NCBI GenBank assembly: GCA_949487015.1
Contig: CATAQZ010000256.1
Location: 1-5,338, forward strand
Direction of reading: 5' to 3'
Source of the DNA: Flavobacteriales bacterium UBA4585
GTDB lineage: Bacteria > Bacteroidota > Bacteroidia > Flavobacteriales > Schleiferiaceae
DNA length: 5,338 bases
Position numbers and translations under genes: made by a program
In this document: piece after piece, positions 1-5,338 of the stretch
Position numbering within the stretch: the first letter of the stretch is position 1
Layout: each line of letters begins with the position of its first letter
Notes under the pieces: model-generated
Told to the model about the DNA's origin: nothing
The model's database searches: none
Seen by the model: the letters and a program-made list of their open reading frames with translations, nothing else

Positions 1-1
1 C

Positions 2-271
2 GCGCCTTTAGGCGATAACAGCGCAAAATTCACCGTTACGGCAATCATTACGGGTATTACTTATTCTGGGATTTTAAATACGCCAAGAATGTATGCTGAC
101 TCATGGGCAAGCTGGCAGGTTTATAATATTCTAAAGCTTTATCAAAATATACTCTTTGGCAACATAGCGTATATCGCTAAGTATGCATTCTATTTAATTA
201 ATGCATCCCTAGCATGGGTGGTTTGGCATAGAGTTAGAAAGGGGCGCGATTTTTCTGAAAAAATCAATTAA
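2..271 (+). CDS. 3' end of an unrecognised, probably membrane-associated protein (5' truncated by window edge)
   Basis: The reading frame is open from the left edge to a TAA at 269-271, giving at least 89 residues. The first in-frame ATG is at 89 and would give a 60-residue product. The 29 codons before it read like ordinary protein (start APLGDNSAKFTVTAIITG) and I see no promoter-like box just upstream of 89, so I read this as the C-terminus of a longer gene. The tail is rich in Tyr, Trp, Ile and Ala. A hydrophobic stretch (about GNIAYIAKYAFYLINASLAWVVW in two parts, encoded near 160-230) could be a transmembrane helix, followed by a basic and polar end (HRVRKGRDFSEKIN) that fits a cytoplasmic tail. 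I do not recognise the family and assign no function. Its stop codon overlaps that of the convergent gene to the right. Confidence 0.6.
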   Translation, partial: APLGDNSAKFTVTAIITGITYSGILNTPRMYADSWASWQVYNILKLYQNILFGNIAYIAKYAFYLINASLAWVVWHRVRKGRDFSEKIN

Positions 272-675
272 CGCACCAGTATCCCTTTATCTTTTAGTAC
301 CGGCAAGTCTTCTTTAAATGCTGCTTCGATAGTGTGCGGCCCGAAAATGAATTTGCGATCTTTTAATGTGTTTTCTTCAAAAAAGGTTACCCAGTATTCA
401 TTAAATAGGTGGAATACTTCGGGCATAATAGGTTCTAATTTAGCTGCAGACTTCGAGGGTAAGACCTTTATAACCTTTCTGAGTGTTGCCGTTTTAACAC
501 CAGACTTCGTTTCCAAATTACTGTAGCCGCGACTTTGAATCATTATGTTTTCTAATGGGCTAGTGTTGTCGTTGATTAAATGAATCCACCATTGCTGATC
601 ACCCGTATCGTCAGTTATTAAAACTGCAGCTACGTAAACGTTTTTAACCTCTGGTATAAGAATGTCTTTTTTCAT
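268..675 (-). CDS. Conserved Bacteroidota hypothetical protein, 135 aa
   Basis: A complete 135-residue ORF starts at ATG 675 and stops at TAA 270-268. It has no signal peptide or membrane segment and is probably cytoplasmic. The N-terminus MKKDILIPEVKNVYVAAV, an 'LINDN...PLENIMIQSRGY' block (about 33-51), a 'KTATLRKVIKVLPSKSAAKLE' block (about 61-81) and 'FNEYWVTFFEENTLKDRKFIFG' (about 91-112) match, from memory, a small family conserved in flavobacteria. Some database entries label it phenylalanyl-tRNA synthetase alpha subunit. I see no aminoacyl-tRNA synthetase class II motif and the protein is far too short, so that label should not be copied. The alternating hydrophobic pattern suggests a mainly beta fold (inference). 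It probably has its own promoter, with a -7 box at 692-699. It is convergent with the truncated gene on its left and divergent from the CotH-like gene. Function unknown. Confidence 0.85.
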   Translation of the reverse strand: MKKDILIPEVKNVYVAAVLITDDTGDQQWWIHLINDNTSPLENIMIQSRGYSNLETKSGVKTATLRKVIKVLPSKSAAKLEPIMPEVFHLFNEYWVTFFEENTLKDRKFIFGPHTIEAAFKEDLPVLKDKGILVR

Positions 676-691
676 GCCCTTTATTTGGTTT

Positions 692-724
692 CAAAAGTAC
701 TACCCTTAGGAAAACGGATACAAA
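692..724 (-). promoter_or_regulatory. Bacteroidota-type promoter (-33/-7) for the 135-aa hypothetical gene
   Basis: On the minus strand, TACTTTTG (699 down to 692) matches the Bacteroidota -7 consensus TAnnTTTG exactly. TTTG (724 down to 721) lies upstream with a 21-bp spacer and fits the -33 element. The predicted transcription start is near 685-688, leaving only about 10-13 nt of leader before ATG 675. The leader has no Shine-Dalgarno sequence, as is usual in this phylum. This rests on a motif match only; no transcription data are available. Confidence 0.6.
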
Positions 725-756
725 TAATCCAAAGGATTTAAACTTCCGCTGTATTC

Positions 757-3123
757 TTGCATCATACTATTTTGAAATTAACCTACGTACCATTGAAAAC
801 TTCCTGCCTTACCGCCTCTAAACGCGTTGCTTTTGCACTTTTATTCCTGTTCTCGTCAACATTGAAAAGTCAATCTTTTTATGATATAGGGACCATTCAA
901 GAAATTAAGATTGTGTTTTCCCAGAGTAATTGGGATTACATGTTAGATACAGCAAAAGCTGGTGACGAAAGTTATTTAATGGCCCAAACGGTTACTATAA
1001 ATGGGACTGTTTTTGATAGTGTAGGAGTGAAGTATAAGGGGAATTCAACCTACAAAGCGAATCAGACGAAAAATCCTTGGCATATAGAACTGGATACTTA
1101 TAAGCCGCAAGATTATCAAGGTTTCAAGGATATTAAACTCAGTAATGTTGCTAAAGACCCTTCTTTTTTGAGAGAGGTTTTGACGTATGAAGTTGCGAGA
1201 AAATATATGGTCGCTCCAAGATCAAATTATGCCGTTGTCTATGTAAATGGTAGTCAGATTGGTTTGTACTCGAATTCTGAAGCGATTTCGAAAACCTTTA
1301 TCAAACTCCATCTCTCTTCCAATACGGAGACGTTTATTAAATGTAATCCGCCGGCGGGTGCTGGTCCAGGGACTACAGATTATCCTAATTTAGTTTATGA
1401 AGGGACCGATAGCGTAGATTATTATGCGGGCTATGAGTTAAAATCTGACCATGGTTGGGACGATTTAATAGCATTTACCGATACCCTCAAAAATCACGTA
1501 GCTGCGATCGAAGAATTTTTGAATGTAGACCAAACACTCTGGATGCACGCCTTCAACAATGGTCTTGTCAATCTGGATAGCTATTCTGGTGGATTTGCCC
1601 AAAATTATTATCTGTATCGTATGGAAAATGGTCAGTTCTATCCTGTAGTTTGGGATATGAATGAAAGTTTCGGTCAATTCTCAATGACCGGTACCATTAA
1701 CCTAACTAATACAACTTCAAAAGCCCAAATGACTCATTTATTACACAGTAATGATGCATCATGGCCGTTAATTCAAAAATTACTCAGTGTACCCATGTAC
1801 AAACGCATGTATTTGGCACACTTAAAGACTATAATCACCGAAAATTTCACTTCGAATTCTGGTGTCAATGCAAGTTTATTCTACAACCGTGCGCAGGCAT
1901 TGTATTCGCTTATCGATAATGCTGTCAGTTTAGACCCCAACAAACTCACTACATATGCACAGTTTCAGTCTAACATTACGAATGACGTAACGAGTGGGGG
2001 TGGAGGCGGCCCTGGCGGCGGTGGACCTGGCGGCGGTTCTTCCCCTGGTCTAAAAAATTTAATGGATGCCCGTGCCACATACCTATTAGGACTCAGCGAT
2101 TTATCTGCAACGCAACCGACTATTTCGAATGTAATAGCGAATGTACCAGGGGCACTTCCTGCGAGTGGCTTCATTACCGCCAATGTCACGAATGCAACTG
2201 CGGTATATGTTCACGTTCGTGATTCTATCGATGGAAGATATATACGTAATGAAATGTACGATGATGGGCAGCATGGTGATGGTGCCGCAAATGATGGAGT
2301 TTTTGGTGCGTCCATTTATTTACAATCTGTTCAAAAGCAATTTTACATTTATGCTGATGCAGCAACTATTGGAAGATTTTCGCCAGAGCGTGCTGGCTTT
2401 GAGTACCATACTGTAGGTTTTCAGACTCCAACCACAGGATTAGTCATCAATGAGTTTATGGCAAGCAATGATGGAACCATCGCTGATAGTAACGGTGACT
2501 ACAATGATTGGATAGAATTATATAATGCTTCAAATTCGCCAATCAATTTGGGCGATTATGCGCTTTCAGATGACTTGAGCAATCCCACAAAATTTGAATT
2601 GCCAAATACGGTTCTTGCCTCAGGCGACTTTGTTTTATTCTGGGCTTCTTCTTCCGCCCAGAATGACCCTTATCATGCACCATTCAAACTTTCCAAATCT
2701 GGAGAAGAAGTCGCCTTGTTTTTTGATCCAACAGGGGCTGCTGATACGGTAGATTATATTAGTTATTCGGCACAAACTACGGATGTGAGTTTTGGCAGGT
2801 CTTATGACGCATCGCCTAATTGGATAACCTTCACTACAGCAACACCTGATGCTAGCAATGGCATGCTCGATCTTGAAGAGCAACATGGACCGGGGTTAAC
2901 CATTTTCCCTAATCCGCACAGTGGAAACTTCACGTTAGACAATACTTGGCCGACGGCTATGACCGTGCGTTGCTACTCCATGCAGGGAAGATTAGTGGAC
3001 GTAATACAGTTGGAAGGTTATTCCAAACTAAATGTCTCCGACTTACGACTTAATCAGCCTTTGATTCTTCATTATGAAAGCGAAATGGGATCGGGCTACC
3101 TAAAACTTATTTCCTGGAAGTAA
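757..3123 (+). CDS. Secreted CotH kinase-like / lamin-tail domain protein with T9SS C-terminal sorting domain
   Basis: The longest frame has 788 residues and stops at TAA 3121-3123. A stop at 739 and the absence of any ATG before codon 62 force a non-ATG start: TTG 757, 772 or 793. TTG 793 gives the most classical Sec signal peptide (MKTSCLTASKR, then VAFALLFLF, cleavage near LKSQS). Residues below count from 757. The CotH-like domain spans about 45-400: VGVKYKGNSTY (89-99), DIKLSNVAKDPSFLRE (125-140), NLDSYSGGFAQNYYLYR (272-288) and VVWDMNESFG (297-306). A Gly/Pro linker follows (413-431). Next comes a beta-rich segment (about 453-550) with a Ca-loop-like DDGQHGDGAANDG (502-514). A lamin-tail domain follows (about 561-690; LVINEFMASND, DSNGDYNDWIELYN). 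The type A T9SS sorting domain begins with LTIFPNPHSGNFTL (714-727). CotH proteins of Bacillus are atypical protein kinases acting on spore-coat proteins. Asp274 and Asp300 are plausible metal or catalytic residues here (inference). The protein would cross the inner membrane by Sec and the outer membrane by T9SS, ending up surface-bound or released. Substrate unknown. The neighbours are unrelated, so it is probably monocistronic. Confidence 0.9.
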   Translation: MHHTILKLTYVPLKTSCLTASKRVAFALLFLFSSTLKSQSFYDIGTIQEIKIVFSQSNWDYMLDTAKAGDESYLMAQTVTINGTVFDSVGVKYKGNSTYKANQTKNPWHIELDTYKPQDYQGFKDIKLSNVAKDPSFLREVLTYEVARKYMVAPRSNYAVVYVNGSQIGLYSNSEAISKTFIKLHLSSNTETFIKCNPPAGAGPGTTDYPNLVYEGTDSVDYYAGYELKSDHGWDDLIAFTDTLKNHVAAIEEFLNVDQTLWMHAFNNGLVNLDSYSGGFAQNYYLYRMENGQFYPVVWDMNESFGQFSMTGTINLTNTTSKAQMTHLLHSNDASWPLIQKLLSVPMYKRMYLAHLKTIITENFTSNSGVNASLFYNRAQALYSLIDNAVSLDPNKLTTYAQFQSNITNDVTSGGGGGPGGGGPGGGSSPGLKNLMDARATYLLGLSDLSATQPTISNVIANVPGALPASGFITANVTNATAVYVHVRDSIDGRYIRNEMYDDGQHGDGAANDGVFGASIYLQSVQKQFYIYADAATIGRFSPERAGFEYHTVGFQTPTTGLVINEFMASNDGTIADSNGDYNDWIELYNASNSPINLGDYALSDDLSNPTKFELPNTVLASGDFVLFWASSSAQNDPYHAPFKLSKSGEEVALFFDPTGAADTVDYISYSAQTTDVSFGRSYDASPNWITFTTATPDASNGMLDLEEQHGPGLTIFPNPHSGNFTLDNTWPTAMTVRCYSMQGRLVDVIQLEGYSKLNVSDLRLNQPLILHYESEMGSGYLKLISWK
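2008..2037 (+). repeat. Tandem 15-bp repeat encoding (GPGGG)2 linker
   Basis: Two adjacent 15-bp units (2008-2022 and 2023-2037) differ at one base: GGCCCTGGCGGCGGT and GGACCTGGCGGCGGT. Each encodes Gly-Pro-Gly-Gly-Gly, with a Gly run before (from 1996) and SSPG after. They lie between the CotH-like domain and the downstream beta-rich segment. The stretch is markedly GC-rich against the surrounding AT-rich gene. It probably encodes a flexible linker or loop whose length could change by slippage in multiples of 5 residues (inference). Confidence 0.8.
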
Positions 3124-3136
3124 AGCGTTTACTTCC
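3116..3136. terminator. Perfect hairpin between convergent genes, containing both stop codons; candidate bidirectional terminator
   Basis: The left arm GGAAGTAAA (3116-3124) and right arm TTTACTTCC (3128-3136) are perfectly complementary over 9 bp, with loop GCG (3125-3127). The left arm holds the stop of the CotH-like gene (3121-3123) and the right arm the stop of mnmE (3131-3129), so both transcripts end in the same GGAAGTAAA. No clear U-tract follows on either strand, so intrinsic termination is uncertain. It could instead act as a 3'-end stability structure. Confidence 0.5.
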
Positions 3137-4508
3137 CGATACAGAATTTACTGAAGATGTTTGCTAAAAGATCATCCGTAGAAATGGTACCTGTAATTTC
3201 ACCAAGCCCGTCTAGAGCAAGTCTCAAATCTTGAGCGAGTAGATCACCGGGTATGCTCAATTCTACGGCTTCAATGCTTTTTTGTAGTGCTTCTGCAGTT
3301 CGACGAAGTGCATCCGCGTGGCGGGCATTTGTTACGATGGTTTGTGAAGATGAATTGGCAGACCATGCAGTGGCGGCCTTCAATGCAGCTAAAAGCTCAG
3401 TGAGTCCTGTTTTATTTTTTGCAGCAATATCAAAGATTTTACAATCGATCTGGTTCAACCGCGCTTTTATCGGCGCTGTAGAAGCTTGGTCTGATTTATT
3501 GATGCAAACAAACAAATGGGCTTGTGGTGCACTTGTTTTTAGATGGGCGAGACGCAGCTCGAGATCATCCTCAGCCGCTGTGGCGTCGATAAGGTAAAAA
3601 ATGACATCCGCCTTTTCCGCTTGTTCGAATGCTTTTTGAATACCTATTTGCTCTACGTAATCTTCAGTATCACGAATTCCGGCAGTGTCAATGAGTCGGT
3701 ACGTAAGTCCACCAAAGTTGAAGGTATCCTCAACCGTATCGCGCGTTGTACCAGCAATAGCACTGACAATTGCTCTATCCTCACCCAAGAGCGCATTCAA
3801 TAAGGTGGATTTACCGGCATTAGGTGCGCCTAGTATGGCTGTCGCAATCCCTTTTTTAATGGCGTTGCCATATTTAAAACTATCGATGAGTGTGCTTACT
3901 TTTTGAAGAAGATTGTGGAGCATTTTTAGCAATTGGTCTCGAGAAGCGAATTCTACATCTTCTTCACTAAAGTCCAATTCTAATTCAATCATCGAAGCAA
4001 AATGCACTAAATCCTCACGAAAAAGGGTGATTTCGTTGGAGAGCCCACCTTTCAATTGACGCAAAGCTACGTCATGCATGGTTTTATTCTCTGCATGAAT
4101 CAGATCCGCAACCGCTTCCGCTTGTGCTAAATCCATCTTGCCGTTCATAAATGCACGCATGGTATACTCGCCAGGATCAGCAAGACGGGCACCTGCTTGT
4201 AATAAACTTTCCATTATGCGACCGATAATGTAGGGTGAGCCATGGCTGCTAATTTCAAAACTCTCCTCACCAGTAAAGCTTTTACCGTCTTCAAAATAGG
4301 TGATGAGTACTTCATCAATGTGCTCCCCGGCTATACTGTAGTCTCCATAGTAAGCAACATGTGAGGTAAAGCCCGATTTATTCGCGCGCTTTGAATGAAA
4401 ATACGGAGATAGAAGGTCCTTTGCTTTGGCCCCGCTGACTCGAATGATGGCTAGTGCTCCCACACCTTGCGGTGTCGAAAGTGCACAGATAATATCGTCT
4501 CTAAGCAT
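3129..4508 (-). CDS. mnmE: tRNA uridine-5-carboxymethylaminomethyl(34) synthesis GTPase MnmE
   Basis: MnmE (TrmE) works with MnmG to place the cmnm5/nm5-type modification on U34 of tRNAs reading two-codon boxes, using a methylene-tetrahydrofolate-derived carbon and GTP hydrolysis. It is a cytoplasmic homodimer. The start at ATG 4508 gives MLRDDIICALSTPQGVGALAIIRVSG, the usual N-terminus, and 459 residues, normal for the family. An in-frame ATG at 4601 would add 31 residues that do not look conserved. The folate-binding N-domain spans about 1-120, with DPGEYTMRAFMNGKMDLAQAEAVADLI at 111-137. The helical domain is split around a G domain of about 215-380: G1 GAPNAGKS (227-234), G2/K-loop AGTTRDT (252-258), G3 DTAG (274-277), G4 NKSD (337-340), G5 near IAAKN (361-365). 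The C-terminal CIGK (456-459), with the catalytically required Cys, is intact. All key motifs are present, so it should be functional. It is divergent from sucD and convergent with the CotH-like gene; mnmG is not nearby. Confidence 0.98.
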   Translation of the reverse strand: MLRDDIICALSTPQGVGALAIIRVSGAKAKDLLSPYFHSKRANKSGFTSHVAYYGDYSIAGEHIDEVLITYFEDGKSFTGEESFEISSHGSPYIIGRIMESLLQAGARLADPGEYTMRAFMNGKMDLAQAEAVADLIHAENKTMHDVALRQLKGGLSNEITLFREDLVHFASMIELELDFSEEDVEFASRDQLLKMLHNLLQKVSTLIDSFKYGNAIKKGIATAILGAPNAGKSTLLNALLGEDRAIVSAIAGTTRDTVEDTFNFGGLTYRLIDTAGIRDTEDYVEQIGIQKAFEQAEKADVIFYLIDATAAEDDLELRLAHLKTSAPQAHLFVCINKSDQASTAPIKARLNQIDCKIFDIAAKNKTGLTELLAALKAATAWSANSSSQTIVTNARHADALRRTAEALQKSIEAVELSIPGDLLAQDLRLALDGLGEITGTISTDDLLANIFSKFCIGK

Positions 4509-4581
4509 GCCGTAAAGATACGTCGTTAAGTAATGAGCAAAGAAATTTGAAAAGAAGGGAAATCCATTGAAGCTTGGGTAG

Positions 4582-4589
4582 TACATTTG
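4582..4589 (+). promoter_or_regulatory. Candidate -7 box of the sucD promoter
   Basis: TACATTTG matches the Bacteroidota -7 consensus TAnnTTTG exactly and lies 27 bp before ATG 4617. This implies a leader of about 20 nt (CTCACAGAAAAACCATCTAC) that is A-rich and lacks a Shine-Dalgarno sequence. No convincing TTG/TTTG sits at the expected -33 spacing: TTG 4567-4569 is too close and TTTG 4546-4549 too far. It is therefore a -7 match only. Confidence 0.45.
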
Positions 4590-4616
4590 TGGCAAACTCA
4601 CAGAAAAACCATCTAC

Positions 4617-5338
4617 ATGAGCGTATTAGTCAACAAAGACTCGAACATTATTGTCCAAGGATTTACGGGTAAAGAAGGAACATTTCATGCCACTCAAATG
4701 ATTGAGTATGGCACGAACGTTGTCGGTGGAGTAACTCCTGGGAAAGGGGGAATGACGCACCTTGATCGTCCAGTATTCAATACCGTAACTGAAGCTGTTG
4801 AAAAAGCTGCTGCAGATACTTCAATTATTTTTATTCCACCAGCCTTCGCCGCTGACGGTATTATGGAGGCTGCTGAAGCAGGTATCAAAGTGATTATTTG
4901 TATCACTGAGGGCATTCCTGTTGCGGATATGGTAAAAGTGAAAGAGTATTTGAGCGATAAAGATTGTACGCTTATTGGACCGAACTGTCCAGGTGTAATG
5001 ACTGCTGGAGAAGCGAAAGTGGGTATCATGCCTGGTTTCATTTTCAACAAAGGCACCGTTGGTATTGTAAGTAAGTCCGGTACTCTGACGTATGAAGCAG
5101 TTGATCAGTGTACTAAGGCGGGTCTGGGTCAGACTACAGCTATTGGTATCGGTGGTGATCCAATTATCGGTACAACTACAAAAGAAGCTGTTGAGCTTTT
5201 AATGCACGACGATGAGACTGAAGGAATCATTATGATCGGTGAGATTGGTGGCCAACTCGAAGCAGAGGCAGGTCTTTGGATTAAAGAGCACGGCACCAAG
5301 CCAGTAGTTGCCTTTATCGCAGGTGAAACTGCTCCAGC
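4617..5338 (+). CDS. sucD: Succinyl-CoA ligase (ADP/GDP-forming) alpha subunit SucD, 3' truncated by window edge
   Basis: SucD with SucC interconverts succinyl-CoA and succinate with substrate-level phosphorylation in the TCA cycle (cytoplasm). ATG 4617 opens MSVLVNKDSNIIVQGFTGKE, the standard N-terminus. The frame stays open to the right edge: 240 full codons of a family about 290 residues long. Visible signatures are the CoA-binding Rossmann-like loop QGFTGKEGTFH (14-24), VGGVTPGKGGMTHL (36-49), the ITEGIP segment (96-101), IGPNCPGVMT (120-129), VGIVSKSGTLTYE (148-160), the IGIGGDPIIGTT segment (176-187) and MIGEIGG (206-212). The sequence ends at FIAGETAPA, just before the expected GHAGA segment with the phosphorylated His, so that residue lies outside the window. 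sucC is not directly upstream: the gene before it is the divergent mnmE, so sucD appears to have its own promoter. Separate sucC and sucD loci are plausible in this phylum, but sucC could still follow downstream. Confidence 0.98.
   Translation, partial: MSVLVNKDSNIIVQGFTGKEGTFHATQMIEYGTNVVGGVTPGKGGMTHLDRPVFNTVTEAVEKAAADTSIIFIPPAFAADGIMEAAEAGIKVIICITEGIPVADMVKVKEYLSDKDCTLIGPNCPGVMTAGEAKVGIMPGFIFNKGTVGIVSKSGTLTYEAVDQCTKAGLGQTTAIGIGGDPIIGTTTKEAVELLMHDDETEGIIMIGEIGGQLEAEAGLWIKEHGTKPVVAFIAGETAP

Noticed and set aside
248..265. Inverted repeat GATTTTT / AAAAATC with a 4-nt loop near the end of the left-edge gene
   Set aside because: The stem is only 7 bp and nearly all A-T, lies inside coding sequence and has no U-tract after it, so it is too weak to call a terminator.
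332..526. 64-aa plus-strand ORF opposite the 135-aa hypothetical gene
   Set aside because: The minus-strand frame is longer, has family-like blocks and an exact promoter match; this one is a shadow.
676..756. Possible RNA gene or riboswitch in the 81-bp divergent spacer
   Set aside because: No stable hairpin, tRNA-like fold or known riboswitch core is seen; the spacer is explained by promoter elements.
2008..2037. Tandem repeat considered as a CRISPR, attachment or recombination site
   Set aside because: It is in frame, encodes a regular GPGGG repeat and has no spacers or flanking mobile genes.
1465..2886. ORFs overlapping the CotH-like gene in other frames (1465-1677, 1965-2189, 2141-2416, 2635-2886)
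   Set aside because: Composition is biased (for example a poly-Pro run opposite the Gly tract, and Met/Phe-rich sequence) and they lie inside a clearly coding frame with intact domains.
3253..3906. Plus-strand ORFs opposite mnmE (3253-3597, 3543-3803, 3685-3906)
   Set aside because: They are antisense to conserved MnmE domains, have no recognisable motifs or promoters, and are best explained as shadows.
4509..4601. 31-codon N-terminal extension of mnmE from ATG 4601
   Set aside because: The extension (MSLPQMYYPSFNG...) does not look like MnmE, takes up most of the divergent spacer and overlaps the sucD -7 box. ATG 4508 gives the canonical N-terminus and family length.
4694..5056. 120-aa minus-strand ORF
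   Set aside because: It lies wholly inside sucD, is low in complexity (Ala, Ser, Ile, Pro) and is a reverse-frame shadow of a strongly conserved gene.

Overview
This 5.3 kb window looks like ordinary chromosome from a member of the Bacteroidota, most likely a marine flavobacterium-like lineage (inference). Three things support this. One gene encodes a large secreted protein with a CotH kinase-like domain, a lamin-tail domain and a type IX secretion (T9SS) C-terminal sorting domain. Promoter-like boxes match the Bacteroidota -7 consensus TAnnTTTG, and no start codon has a clear Shine-Dalgarno sequence. A small 135-residue protein resembles a conserved Bacteroidota hypothetical family. Base composition is moderately AT-rich throughout, apart from a short GC-rich Gly/Pro repeat inside the large gene.

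Layout, left to right. At 2-271 (+) is the 3' end of an unrecognised, probably membrane-associated protein. It converges on, and overlaps by 4 bp, a small hypothetical gene at 268-675 (-). An 81-bp divergent intergenic region (676-756) carries a good promoter for the minus gene and leads on the plus strand into the CotH/LTD/T9SS gene at 757-3123. That gene has no usable ATG and must start at a TTG. It converges on mnmE, the tRNA-modifying GTPase gene, at 3129-4508 (-). Only 5 bp separate the two genes, and a perfect 9-bp-stem hairpin contains both stop codons. A 108-bp divergent intergenic region (4509-4616) separates mnmE from sucD (succinyl-CoA ligase alpha subunit, + strand), which starts at 4617 and runs off the right edge.

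The genes do not form one pathway. mnmE (tRNA wobble-uridine modification) and sucD (TCA cycle) are core housekeeping genes, and their partners mnmG and sucC are not in the window. The accessory element is the exported CotH-like protein, which may be a cell-surface or secreted protein kinase. No mobile element, CRISPR array, RNA gene or obvious defence or biosynthetic system is visible. The most interesting points are the secreted CotH-like protein, its non-ATG start, and the hairpin that doubles as the coding end of two convergent genes.
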